Source: Mytilus edulis
Lineage: Eukaryota; Mollusca; Bivalvia; Mytilida; Mytilidae
Direction: 5' to 3'
Assembly (NCBI RefSeq): GCF_963676685.1
Contig: NC_092344.1
Span: 40,740,589-40,804,588, forward strand
Length of the DNA stretch: 64,000 nt
Shown here: in pieces, positions 45,636 to 56,800 of the stretch
Position numbering within the stretch: the first letter of the stretch is position 1
Layout: each line of letters opens with the position of its first letter
Notes under the pieces: generated by a model
Databases searched by the model: none
Told to the model about the DNA's origin: nothing
Seen by the model: the letters and a program-made list of their open reading frames with translations, nothing else
Position numbers and translations under genes: made by a program

Positions 45636-46260
45636 GCTTGATTTGCTATAGTATTTTTTTAACCCTTTCGGAATTTTGATCCTAAATGCTCTTCGAACTT
45701 AGAATCATATTCAAAACAGTGTGGTCCTGGCCATTGATTGACGACCTAAATTATCCCATTGACTGGGACAGATTAGGTGAACGTTTGTCGGTAACAATCA
45801 CTGCTCACTATGTACTTGTTAAAGACACTGAATCTGTGGGGTCACCAAAGGTTCTCAACACCTAAATAAAGCAATTCGAAAAACGAATCCGGAATAATAC
45901 GATGTGTTGATTTATATCAATAATATAAATCAAAACATAAAAGTTATTCCTGAATAATTTTTCGAATTATTTTATTATTAAAGGCGTTAAGAACCTTTGG
46001 TGACCCCACAGTTTAAATTCTATAATAAGTAAGAAGTGAGCAATGGTCGTTACAGACAAACGTTCACCTAATCTGTCCCAGTCAATGGGATAATTTAGGT
46101 CGTCAATCAATGGCCAGGACCACACTGTTTTGAATATGATTCTATTCATTTGATCTTTTTTTCACTTTTTGTATTAAAGCTTCAACCATTTCGTAGACGA
46201 CTGGCGCGTCTGGGGGGGGGGGGGGGGGGGGGGGGGGAGACACCTGGTGTGATGAGTTTA
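45636..46260 (+). mobile_element. Hammerhead-type repeat split by a palindromic element
   Basis: 45636-45700 has the front part (GGAATTTTGATCCTAAATGC, CTTCGAACTT). 46150-46260 has the back part with a decayed hammerhead region (TCGTAGACGACTGGCGCGTC, no CTGATGA) and ends in GATGAGTTTATTTA. The 443-bp palindrome at 45701-46143 sits between. A 27-G run lies at 46213-46239. Confidence 0.65.
45701..46143. mobile_element. 443-bp near-perfect palindrome (foldback element)
   Basis: Left arm AGAATCATATTCAAAACAGT... mirrors the right arm ...ACTGTTTTGAATATGATTCT. The arms, about 220 bp each, meet at about 45922 (GATTTATAT CAAT AATATAAATC) with almost no spacer. Identity is high at the outer ends and about 85% overall by eye. 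No frame crosses it as a gene. Confidence 0.88.
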
Positions 46261-46703
46261 TTTAGCATGATAGCTCTTTAACCAGGTCAACCACGCGTAT
46301 AAAATGAATTAGGATAAAAAGAAAATGTAAGCAATGCTACCATGACGCCTGCCATGGTGGAAAATAATGTATTTTTCATTTGATATTAATGCTCTTCGAC
46401 GTTATTTTCTTATAATTGTTTTCTAAAACTAGAAAACTGATCGAATTTTTATGACTACACAGTACAGGTCCACTAAGGTGTCCTACATGTACCTACCTCG
46501 GGAATGACTCAGTATAAATCTTATTCCAAGGTCACATACATGTACCTATATATTGGAATTCCCAAACTGTAAGTGTGATAAACAAAACAAGAAAGATTAA
46601 CAAACGGAATAGCCTGACTTAGTCTTTTAGGTATTTTTAACATATAGCTCTTCAACGATTTTCGGTACTTATACATCTTCGGATTTCAAATATTTGGCTT
46701 TGA

Positions 46704-46745
46704 GCGTTCCTGATGAAGGTAAATCCAGAAAAGCGCTTCGGACGC
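46704..46745 (+). ncRNA. Hammerhead-like motif, variant type
   Basis: Stem I strands GCGTTC (46704-46709) and GGACGC (46740-46745) pair over all six positions with one wobble. CTGATGA is 46710-46716 and GAAA is 46728-46731. Stem III is the self-complementary AAGCGCTT, and the cleavage triplet would be TTC. Stem II (AGG...CCA) has only two clear pairs plus a non-standard A-A, so activity is less certain. The sequence before it (AGCTCTTCAACGATTTTCGG) parallels the other hammerhead repeats. Confidence 0.65.
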
Positions 46746-47880
46746 AATAAATTATTAAACGTGTTGTTTTATATTATTAGTCCAAATTCAAAAGGCATAC
46801 TTCACTTGATCAAACTAATATGGGATAAATTTATTAGGAACAACTAAGGCCAAAATCTTGCTTCCATATATTTTTATTTTCCAAAAAATCAAAAGAACAA
46901 AGGAAATTTGTCTGCAACGTTGACCAATAAATAGCCTGATACCACAGCCTAGTACATTTCAGCTCGGACTAGTATGACACGCCGGACCAGACTAGAAAGA
47001 AAAACATCCATTCAGTTATTTGAAATTTTGAACATATTTGATTTTCAAATTGACAAGTAATGCCGTAGAGATGTTAAATCAATTTGTAATAAGTTTTTAA
47101 AAATTCCGGGCCAACAATAGTTACATTTATCCTAAGATACGGAAAACAGTCGCCACACTTTCCGTCTTTCGATTTGTCTTAAAACCAGTAGAAAGTGGAC
47201 CAACACGGCCAAATTAAATTTTCTAATAACGAAGGTAATTATTTATAAAACGAAAAGAATGTAAAGTTATTTTCCGATTCGTTATATTAATAATAAGCTT
47301 TATTGCAAAACTACACCCATAGGGGTCGAGCAATACAAACAAACAATTATACAATTAAATACAATGCAATACAATACAAAATAATAGAACATTTTTTAAG
47401 AGTTCACTTATAGATTTAGGTTAAAGACAATAGTAGTATACTGTGTTCGAAATTCATAAATCGATTGAGAAAAACAAATCCGGGTTACAAACTAAAACTG
47501 AGGGAAACGCATCAAATATAAGACATCACAATCATAAGCTTGTCTGACATGGGTCTGACCCCCTCAGTTCTAAAGACTGCTTAATAAAAACTCCAATATG
47601 ACAAACAAGTTCAGGGTAAGGGTTCCTTTCCGATGATATCGGCGTTCTTGACTCATTTCCGAATCAGTGAACGGTTCTTGGCAATTTATCTTCAACGATG
47701 CTTAGGTGGATGCCCTAGAAATGGACAACACCATAAGAGTTATGTTGGACTTTTTAATGTATGTCACGGAATATATTATACAATCATATTAAATAAGATT
47801 TGCGTCATACCGAAGCAGTATAATTGTCTACATAATTATATCCCTACTTTTAAAAACAAGAGGCTCTCAAGAGCGTGAAT
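46746..47880. other. Intergenic stretch with a LINE tail
   Basis: On the minus strand 47288-47400 reads GCTCGACCCCTATGGGTGTA then TTTTGCAATAAAGCTTATTA, which looks like the 3' end of a CR1-like LINE without coding sequence. A fragment of the AAACTGAGGGAAACGCATCA repeat lies at 47430-47530. Nothing else is supported. Confidence 0.5.
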
Positions 47881-47899
47881 CGCTCACCTGGTGTTTTTA

Positions 47900-48890
47900 T
47901 ACCCCCGCTTTAAAAAAGGGGGGTATACTGTTTTACCTCTGTCTGTCCGTCCGTCAGTCCGTCCGTCCGTCAGTCAGTCAGTCCGTCCCATGATTTTACA
48001 CATGATAGCCAAGTTGAAAATTTTCGTCACATTTTTCTCAGGAACTACAATACAAGGATTTCTGAAATTTGGTTTCAGGGTTTATCTAAGTCAGCTATAC
48101 CGTGTGATGCGTTTTCAGATTGATCACTTGACAACTTCCTGTTTACCGAACACTTGTATGATTTTACACATGATAGCCAAGTTGAAAATTTTCGTCACAT
48201 TTTTCTCAGGAACTACACATCCACCCTTTCTGTAATTTGGTATCAACATTTATATATGTCAGCCATACCGTGTGATGCGTTTTCAGATTCATCACTTGAC
48301 AACTTCCTGTTTATCGAACACTTGTATGATTTTACACATGATAGCCAAGTTGAAAATTTTCGTCACATTTTTCTCAGGAAATACAATACAAGGATTTCTG
48401 AAATTTGGTTTCAGGGTTTATCTAAGTCAGCTATACCGTGTGATGCGTTTTCAGATTGATCACTTGACAACTTCCTGTTTACCGAACACTTGTATGATTT
48501 TACACATGATAGCCAAGTTGACAATTTTCGTCACATTTTTCTCAGGAACTACACATCCACCCTTTCTGTAATTTGGTATCGCCATTTATATAGGTCAGCC
48601 ATACCGTGTGATGCGTTTTCAGATTCATCACTAGACAACTTCCTGTTAACCGAACACTTGTATGATTTTACACATGACAGCCAAGTTGAAAATTTTCGTC
48701 ACATTTTTCTCAGGAACTACAATACAAGGATTTCTGAAATTTGGTTTCAGGATTTATATAAGTCAGCTATACCGTGTGATGCGTTTTCAGATTCATCACT
48801 TGACAACTTCCTGTTTACCGAACACTTGCATATTTTTACACTATTAATATTATCCACTTGCGGCGGGGTTATCATCAGTGAGCAGTAGCT
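47900..48890 (+). repeat. Mussel repeat with five 168-bp tandem units (dimeric higher-order array)
   Basis: Starts with a hairpin (ACCCCCGCTTTAAAAAAGGG...) and GTCCGTCCGTCAGTC-like microsatellite. TGATTTTACACATGATAGCC then recurs at 47991, 48159, 48327, 48495 and 48663, exactly 168 bp apart. Units alternate: A (CAATACAAGGATTTCTG) in 1, 3 and 5; B (CACATCCACCCTTTCTG) in 2 and 4. It ends with CCACTTGCGGCGGGGTTATC and GAGCAGTAGCTCGC. Since 168 is a multiple of three, overlapping frames stay open, but I see no sign that they are genes. Confidence 0.9.
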
Positions 48891-49079
48891 CGCAGTTTCA
48901 CTTGTTCTTTTTGGCTTAAATCTTTCATCATTGATTATTTTTGCTTTTCAATTTCTTGACGTACAAGTTTGGCCATAAAACTTTTTTGTAGATCTTACTT
49001 GGCTGAACATTTTTTGCTGTTAACAGTTCATCTTTATCTTCAAAAATATTTCAAATAATAACCCAAAACTACAAAATTT

Positions 49080-49330
49080 CCTTAATATAAAAATTTAGTG
49101 GCAGCAACCCAGCAATTGGTTGTTCGGTGTGTCTGAAAATTTCAGGGCTGATAGATCTTGACCTTTTACAAAATTTTACCTTGTTAAATTTGCTCCAAAT
49201 GCTTTAGTTTCTGAGATATAAACCAAAAACTGCTTTTGACCAATATGTTCTATTTTTAGTCATGACGGCCATATTTGTTGATGGATAAAAAATTCGAATA
49301 CAATCCTTAAACTAGATTATAGTGAAGGAA
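49080..49330 (+). repeat. Diverged bivalve repeat fragment
   Basis: Carries AACCCAGCAATTGGTTGTTC, 'AATGCTTTAGTTTCTGAGAT' and 'GACGGCCATATTTGTTG', resembling the complement of parts of the family at 15020-19100. Confidence 0.5.
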
Positions 49331-49434
49331 ACAAAAGTTGTAAGCTGTATAAATGTATTGCAGTAGCCACATTCAGGTAAAGACTTAGACTAACAACAAC
49401 AAAGCTATCAAAAGTACAAGGATTGTAGTTTGGT

Positions 49435-49478
49435 ACGGCAACCGCGCGTTTCGTCTACATACGACTCATCAGTGACGC
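49435..49478 (-). ncRNA. Hammerhead motif, damaged cleavage site
   Basis: Stem I strand GCGTCA, CTGATGA and GAAA are intact on the minus strand; stem II keeps GTC/GAC. After ACGCGCG the expected TC is replaced by GTT, so the GTC triplet is lost and the second strand of stem I pairs poorly. Probably inactive. Confidence 0.7.
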
Positions 49479-49797
49479 TCATATCAAAATAGTTATAAAG
49501 CCAAACAAGTACAAAGTTGAAGAGCATTGATGATTCAAAATTCCAAAAAGTTATGCCAAATACGGCTAAGGTAATCTATTCCTGGGACAAGAAAATCCTT
49601 AGTTTTTCGAAAAATTAAAAGTTTTGTAAACAGGAAATTTATAAAAAATGGCTACATAATTGATACTCATATCAACACCGAAGTGCTGACTACTGGGCTG
49701 GTGATACGCTCGGGGACGAAACGTCCACCAGCAGTGGCATCGACCCAGTGGTGTAAATATTTATCAAAAGTACCAGGATTATACATTGTAACTTGGT

Positions 49798-49841
49798 ACG
49801 CCAGACGCGCGTTTCGTCTACATAAGACTCAACAGTGACGC
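49798..49841 (-). ncRNA. Hammerhead motif with one core substitution
   Basis: Minus strand: GCGTCA and TGGCGT (stem I), GTCT/AGAC (stem II), GAAA, ACGCGCGT and GTC are all intact. The core reads CTGTTGA instead of CTGATGA. That A is essential in known hammerheads, so this copy should be inactive or very slow. Confidence 0.75.
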
Positions 49842-50098
49842 TCATATAATAGAATGACGTCCGCAGGAAAAAAGTACCTGGGTTTCTCAACATTCTCCGG
49901 GGCTGAATAAAGTGGCTCAATATACCGAATAGATAAATAAATTGTCCTAGAACTGAATGAAACTTTACAAATAAATTAAATGAAAGATTTCTTTAAACTT
50001 AATGTTTCTCATATGAATTAAAATAATTTATAATTCAAATTCACTGTCACTTCCCTTGAATATAATTGAAAAATGTCACTTAAAGCAGTTTTTGATTT

Positions 50099-50612
50099 TC
50101 TCTACTGCAACTGTCTTGGCTCTTCGCTGGCATCTTTGCGTCTTGGTAGTAATGAAATCGTATTCACATATCTCCAAAGGATATAACTTGGTCTGTTAAG
50201 TTTAGATTTTTCGGACCGTCTCAGATCGCACAAGGTTATTGTTTCCATATGAAAGATCTTCGATTGTACCGAGTTTTCATGTTGTACGTGAAGAATTATT
50301 ATCGTATATCTGAACTGCATCTCCTAGTTTCACATTTTGATTATTATTTCCAGACACTCGATGAAATTCTCGCAAGGAAGTCAAATATTCGTGTTTCCAA
50401 CTTGCTAAGAATTGTTCAATAAGATGGAATCTCCTTTTCGCTTGATCATTTATTATAGTTTCATGAATGTTTGTAAAATCGACTTTATAACAGTCTCTAT
50501 CATCTGTATGTAAGGGATACGTAAAAGATTTAATGTGTCTTCCATATAATAGATACGACGGGGTAAGCGGCTCTGGATCGCCTATGTCCGACGATATATA
50601 AGTAATCGGTCT
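50099..50612 (-). pseudogene. BEL/Pao retrotransposon integrase C-terminal remnant
   Basis: On the minus strand from 50612 downward the frame reads NRPITYISSDIGDPEPLTPS then YLLYGRHIKSF. It continues FLASWKHEYLTSLREFHRVS and VKLGDAVQIYDN and ends in KLYPLEI. These are the conserved end of BEL/Pao pol (PLTPS-x-LLYGR, W-x2-EYLTSLRE, V-x-x-GD-x-V, LYPLE). Three in-frame stops interrupt the last third (one TGA, two TAA). No protease, RT or LTR is present nearby. Confidence 0.85.
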
Positions 50613-51521
50613 ATTGTAAAGTGGGTCTCATTGGGGCACGATGGGTGGGGGGGGGGGGATTAACTTCGATATTTTTTTGGTAGGGGTGTGCCATTTTTGC
50701 CTCAAAAAACGTACTCGTACCCATTTTAATATAACATTCACTGAAATTCAGTACCTTTAGTTATATAAATATTTAAGAAAGAATGACCTATACTTATATA
50801 CAATATTTAAAATATGACCCATTCTTATATAAGCACTAACTCATCATCACTCATAATTCATAAATATACCAGCTACCCTTAAATTTTTATATATGAATTG
50901 ACATCGTTTGGTGCACATATATTTTATCGTTATATATACGCATGGATTGTTCGATTAACTGCATGTTTAAGTAGGTGTGGGTGTATTTAGCGCATTAGCC
51001 ATCCTACTTAGTATGTAGGAGTGCGCCGAAATAGAACGGTGTTACTTATTTATAGTGCCGTCGGCGCTTGCTTCATGATGTGGGTTTACATGATTGAATT
51101 TATACATCGCAAGATAAAAACACATTTTAAAAGGTGACAATAAACATATCTGATGATGCTCAAGTACGAAACATGAAAAAGCAATTCCATATTCGTGTTT
51201 CTAAAGCTCGCTGCCGCACAAATAAATATTGTATTTTCTGCCAATATGACGTACGTATATTACAGTGTAAAACAGGTGTACCACTGTTTGATGTGAAAAT
51301 TTGACTTACCTTTAAGTTAGTAGAATTGATTTAAGTTCATCACCTCTGCAGTGATAGTCTAAAGTTGCCACAACTTTTATTTTTTCACTGTCACCGACAG
51401 ACGTGACCTTTAAGCGTTTTTCTTGCTTTCTTGAAACTATTCTTCCTTGCTTTGACACAAAATTGAAAAAATACGGCACTTTTAATCCATCTTCAACAAT
51501 GATTTGTCTTTATTCATATAA
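50613..51521. other. Intergenic stretch without supported genes
   Basis: Begins with GTGGGTCTCATTGGGG and a G run, the end of the MITE-like family at 37321-37590. Otherwise AT-rich, with no frame or repeat recognised. Confidence 0.45.
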
Positions 51522-52187
51522 GGTAGCAATACACAGTTAGGAAAAAAAACTTAAAATTGACAATCATAATTTTTTAAACACCCTCTTTCCCCTCCTGTCT
51601 AACAAAGAAGTCTCTATATGTGTGTTATGCATGTATATACTTATAGAAAGAGAATCTTCCATAGATTTGATTTTTAATGGTCATAAGGGTGAAATATAAT
51701 CCCTTTTGGGTGTAACCATGGCAACAATCTGCATTTCTTAGATACAAAATATAGCAAAAAAGGGGGGTGAGCATGTCACAAATGTCTCCAAAATTTGGTC
51801 TAAAGGAAAATTTCAATCAATTACAGTGATACCTTTCCTGAATCCATAGGTTTATATCTATCAAGTGGTCCAAAAAAATCATATGCATTTCTGCTCGTTT
51901 TTCCATAAAATTGAATTGAAAAGATCGAGCGCAAAATCTTTGTTGATAAATACTACCATCATTTATGGACCTATGGACGGTACGGATAGGAAAATACGGA
52001 CTGTCAATCATATAAATGGCCTATAAAACATGTTAAAAACAATTTAAATGTTCATATAAATCCACTAAGAAGGCTATATTATTCTTCAATTATCTAAAAA
52101 TCAATTTTATTGTACAAAAACTTTCATATTTAAAACATTCACAGGGGCGATAATGCGAAACTAAACTTCTAACTGTGTATTGCTACC
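51522..52187. mobile_element. 666-bp non-autonomous TIR transposon with TAA target duplication
   Basis: The ends GGTAGCAATACACAGTTAG (51522-51540) and its exact complement (52169-52187) form perfect 19-bp TIRs. TAA flanks both sides (51519-51521 and 52188-52190). A 3-bp TAA duplication suits PIF/Harbinger (TWA). The interior encodes no transposase; two minus-strand frames of about 64 codons show no recognisable features. Confidence 0.88.
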
Positions 52188-52265
52188 TAAACAGCAATCC
52201 TCGTCAATGAATGGGTTCACCAAACTGAATTCCGAACTCCATATTGATCTTTGTTTGTGAACTTA

Positions 52266-52432
52266 GGAGATAACTGTATTGTATTTTAAGCTCCGACGGC
52301 ATCAATTGGGGATTTGATGGTCGCAAATTAAGTTTACTGGCGACGCGTTAGCGGAGACAGTAAACGGGTATTTGCGACCATCAAATCCCCAATTGATGCC
52401 GTCGGAGCTTAAAATATAATATTGTTATCTCC
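52266..52432. repeat. Long hairpin with perfect 46-bp stem
   Basis: 52283-52328 is the exact reverse complement of 52370-52415 (ATTTTAAGCTCCGACGGCAT... and so on). Imperfect pairing extends outward to GGAGATAAC (52266) and GTTATCTCC (52432). Inside the 41-base loop GTTTACTG and CAGTAAAC also pair. A transcript would fold into a near-continuous double strand. There is no coding frame. Confidence 0.92.
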
Positions 52433-52789
52433 ATTCTAATGAAACTGACAGAAAACAACGTTAAAACATGTATTTAAAATCTGTCATATGCCGTCTGCGC
52501 TTGCGCGTAAGTCCCATAGCATCAATTGTCAATTGATGCCATGTAAATAAGTGACGTTATCCAATCAAAATGAACGTTACAAACGTTGTTGCATTAGAAT
52601 TGAACATTGACGTCATAGATTAAATGACGTCAAAACGTTATTGAAGATCAAATTAGGAGACAAATTTCCGGGGTTCATTTGGGAACTTATTTGAAAGGTG
52701 AACTTGACTGATGTACCCATATTTTGACTATTTTATTTATTATGTCTGTTTAGTTAACGCATCAATGACATCAATGTAAATATAACGGA

Positions 52790-53010
52790 ATTTGATGAGA
52801 CTGTCATCAAAGTGAGAGGGTTAGCGCTATAAAACCAGGTTTAATCCACCATTTTCTACATTTGAAAACCTGTACCAAGTCAGGAATATGATAGTTCCTG
52901 TCCATTCGTTTTTGATGCGTTTTGTTTTTTGATTATGCCATGTGATTATGGACTTTCTGAATTGATTTTCCCCTAGTTCAGTATTTTTGTGATTTTACTT
53001 TTTTCAAATG
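52790..53010 (+). repeat. Mussel interspersed repeat (GAGACTGTCATCAAAGTGAG family)
   Basis: The reverse complement of the copies at 43870-44150 and 56535-56800; includes CTGTACCAAGTCAGGAATAT and TTCGTTTTTGATGCGTTTTG. Confidence 0.82.
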
Positions 53011-53218
53011 AATTGATTCAATTTAATATAATAATTGACCTTTAATTATGTAAGATTCCCAATAGCATATTTGTATATGATATGTAGATCATATCCCAAA
53101 TCAATATACAGTTATCAAACGTAAATGCATTTTAATAAGGAGGGTCATTTTTATATAAAATCTCGCAAAATTATGACCCATATTTTTGGCACATCCCCGT
53201 ATACCCAATAAAAGGATG

Positions 53219-53249
<31 letters not shown>

Positions 53250-54687
53250 GTGCATTGGGGTCATCATAGATACCAGGATTAAATTTAATATATACGCCAG
53301 ACGCTAAGCGTGACGCGGGATTGCCGATTTTTTTGTACGTGGAAACGGGAAACAAAGTCTGGCGGGACACGTGAAATTACCTAAAAGTTAGCCTGGAACC
53401 CTGGAAAATCATCATATTATTAAGCGTGAAATCAAAATTTGTCGTCATAACTTGTGTGTCACGTAATGTACGGTTTAGAATCACCAGCCTACCGTAATTG
53501 GTTTATGCATATTAAAAACTGTAATGCCCGCCTCACATTGATTCATAATCATAATAGAACAACATTATCCAGTCGAAGATCAAAAATCAAGAGGTGTGTT
53601 GCAGAAGTTTATTGTTGGGGTACATTTATAATTTTTTATTATATCTTTATTACTAAGCATGATTGTTGTGGTTCTGAATATTTATATTTGAAATTAAATT
53701 TGACAATAACGTTTGGTTATTCGATTCATTTTGAAAATGAGGCGTATGTTAATCTTGGTCTCATTGAAAAAATTATCCTTTAATTCAATTAAAAAATAGC
53801 ACAAACTACGCTCAGCGAAAGACAAAGGGCATACACAATACAATATACATGTATACACAACAAAATATATTAACTTGAAACAGAATTTTCTTCACGTGAC
53901 ACATACTGACAATTATCTTTGAAGTGTCCTTACTCGAAAAATTAAATATTGGACCAATGGAATATTAAATAAATTAATTTAAAAAAAAAAATTAAATTGA
54001 TGTGTTTCACAAAGTTCATGAGTGGATTCAATAATGAAGGCGTAGTCCTCATTTTCAGGATTATTTTTTTTAATAATGCTATTGGTTCAAGGGCATATTT
54101 GCCTTCCCACGTTAGCCCAAGTTGTAGTGGTACTTTATTGTAAGTGTTTCTCATAAATGAAAGATTTCCGTTTTCATGCATGAGGACAAGTGAACATACC
54201 GACAGGAGTGGTCAATATCATTATCGATTAATAATATGTCAAAATAAGTGTTAACCAGAAATAACTGAACAAAACATATGAGAGGACTGAAGAACGGACG
54301 ACACATACTCCATAACAAAAACAGGAGTAAGATTAGGTGTTCCGGAAAAGTAAGAATCTTCTGTCATACATGTGTCACTAGTCGTGGCGTCCAACTTCTC
54401 AAAGCAACTTTTAAAAACAATCAAAGAAAACTGTATTATCTAGAAAAAAAACAGAAATCTCGGGGCCCTATGGTAACAAGTCAGCAATCAGAAATTTTGA
54501 TATGTAAACCAGACTAGTAGTTACTGTTACATGTTGTATGTTATTGCGTTTTAATGCATTTGAAATACGAAACACTCAGTGAATAACAATTCAGATTAAA
54601 GGACTCGGTGAATGATAACAGAATAAATTTCAATAACAACTTGGACATTTTCAATTATCAAATATATTTCTTTTCTTCTTTAAGCAG
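53011..54687. other. Intergenic stretch with repeat fragments
   Basis: Has a 28-C run at 53222-53249 and the tail of a hammerhead-type repeat in reverse (ATACGCCAGACGC at 53293). 53300-53450 resembles the interior of 37321-37590. An open frame of 109 codons (53454-53783) and one of 79 (54278-54517) have no recognisable features or splice support, so I do not call them genes. Confidence 0.45.
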
Positions 54688-56534
54688 GCACGTCCAATCC
54701 CACAGATTCCAAAAAACTCAAAAGAAGTGACAGCGAGGATAAACTGCTTGTTAACAAATTAAGATCTGCAACTGATGTTATTAGAAATGAACGCCAAGAA
54801 AACCTATTGTCTGAATTCAACCAATTACTCAATGGCATGGAAAAATCAGAGGCAGTTACTGAAAATAAAATAAGATGTGGAATATGTAAAGAAATAAAAC
54901 AGGTGTGTGCAGCAGTGCAGCAGATCGAAATAATGAAGGAAAGATTAAATACTTCCAGCGCAAACACTATGATAACTGTCTCGCTAACAGTGGATCTACC
55001 AGTCTGAAACCAAAGGTCGTAGGTCAGATGCAGCAGTTCATGAAAACATTTTTCAGTAAACAGTCACTGAACTTGTTGCAGACCTTTCCATTATATAAGA
55101 TACAGACAGCAACACAAGGTAAATGGTTTTTTTAATTAGTTCTTAATTAAATCTTTAATTAAAATCATTTTTGGTGTACCATAAAGTAAAAGAGTTAATC
55201 TTGTCCATTCTTGTATGATTGTAAAGAGTACATGCCCAACTGACAGGTTTCATCTAACCTTGATACAATTTCATGGTTCATTCAATTTGGATTTAATCAA
55301 GTATTACAAAGAGGCCATGTGACAAATTCTATAGACAATGAACTTGATAATCTAAGCCAGTTTGAACATGACATTAGTAATGACATGTACAGTGATGCTG
55401 ATATGTTGTGTTATAAAAAAAAATTGTTTCATGTTCACAATGAGTTTAAAGTAGATAAACCTGAAATGCTATCAACTTTGTAATCCACCTATTTGTTACA
55501 TTTAGACTAATTAGGGATTAAAAACAAAAAATATCTTTATTCACAACACACGCTGGTTATTTAACATGTTAAAACTGAGTTTTGGCAACACAATGTCTGA
55601 ATATACTTCAGAAAAAAATAGAAAATCTGGAAGAATGTTGTATAAAACAGGTATGGATATGACAAAGTGTGCTTATAATGCTATTCTGACACAATGGTAA
55701 AAAAAATAAACCAAAACACTGAATGTGAATTCAAATTGGATCACAATAAAAATTTAAATATTGAAAACATAGTGTCGGACTTAAAACAGAGTGTTTCTGA
55801 TTATACCTCTTTAAAACAAACCAATATTCAACAAGACATAGCAAAGAAGTTTGACTTTGTGACACAAATTTAAAAAATTGACCCTGTTCTGTGGAATTTT
55901 GTATATTTTTATAACAGCAACAGCAGCAGAGGAAAAAGACATGCCTATCGATTTACTTGAAATAAAAACTCATTTCATACCACATCCAGAAGAGAACATT
56001 TTTTTCTGGTCTAGACGTCTACAAAGGTTATTTATTTTAAGTTCTATATTTCATACTCAAAACAATGCATGCACCCAACCATTACATATGCTTTTAACTG
56101 ACACTTCAGACAAATTCTCAAACTCTTCTACAAACCTCCTTGCAATTTTATCTAGATTTGGTGTTTGTGTCTCAAAAGATACTCATAAACGTTTTTTATC
56201 TGATGTAGTCGAGCAAAATAAAACTACAGAATCAACTCCTTTCAAATCATTTGCTATTGTATCGTATGACAACATTGATAAAAACCAAGTTCATTCTTCA
56301 GTTACAGCTGGTAAATCAAATTCTGGGTTTCATGGTACATCTGTTCAGATTGTAGAGCCCCTGCCTGAAACTCTACTACTTTCTGTTACAAATTCATCAT
56401 CTAAAAATTCTATATTGGAAACCACTGACCCACTTACAACATTGCTTAATAGTTCTTCCACCAGTGAAATGTCCACTTCCACAATATGTACTGCTGATGA
56501 ACTACCAATTAAAGGTGAAAAATCTGGTGTTGTA

Positions 56535-56800
56535 AAAAGTAAAATCACAAAAATACTGAAAATCAATTCGGAAAGTCCATAATCACATGGCAAAATCAAA
56601 AAACAAAACGTATCAAAAACGAATGGACAAGAACTGTCATATTCCTGACTTGGTACAGGCATTTTCAAATGTAGAAAATGGTTGATTAAACCTGGTTCTA
56701 TAGCACTAACACTCTCACTTTCAAGACAGTCTCATCAAATTCCGTTATATATACATTGATGCGTTAAATGAACAGACACATTAAAATAAAATAGTCAAAA
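56535..56800 (-). repeat. Mussel interspersed repeat inserted in the nuclease/CXC pseudogene
   Basis: Begins GTAAAATCACAAAAATACTG and contains TCCTGACTTGGTACAGGCAT; same family as 43870-44150. It truncates the upstream frame, which ends inside the repeat at 56582. Confidence 0.85.

Larger units (their letters stand above)
49435..49870 (-). mobile_element. Retrozyme-like element: two hammerhead motifs flanking a 363-nt unit
   Basis: On the minus strand a hammerhead (49841 to 49798) is followed by a body with ACCACTGGGTCGATGCCACT, GGTGGACGTTTCGTCCCCGA, CCCAGTAGTCAGCACTTCGG and TAGATTACCTTAGCCGTATT. Then comes a second hammerhead (49478 to 49435). The two predicted cleavage points are about 363 nt apart. 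This is the layout of small retrozymes, whose RNA self-cleaves to monomers and can be ligated into circles. No protein is encoded; movement would need a helper reverse transcriptase. Confidence 0.78.

Noticed and set aside
47891..48888. Five overlapping frames of 60-130 codons with a shared repeat peptide
   Set aside because: A 168-bp repeat divisible by three keeps frames open. The family is a dispersed repeat, and none of the frames has a credible gene context.
53454..53783. 109-codon open frame
   Set aside because: No recognisable domain, signal peptide, splice borders or conserved context; composition like the surrounding AT-rich DNA.
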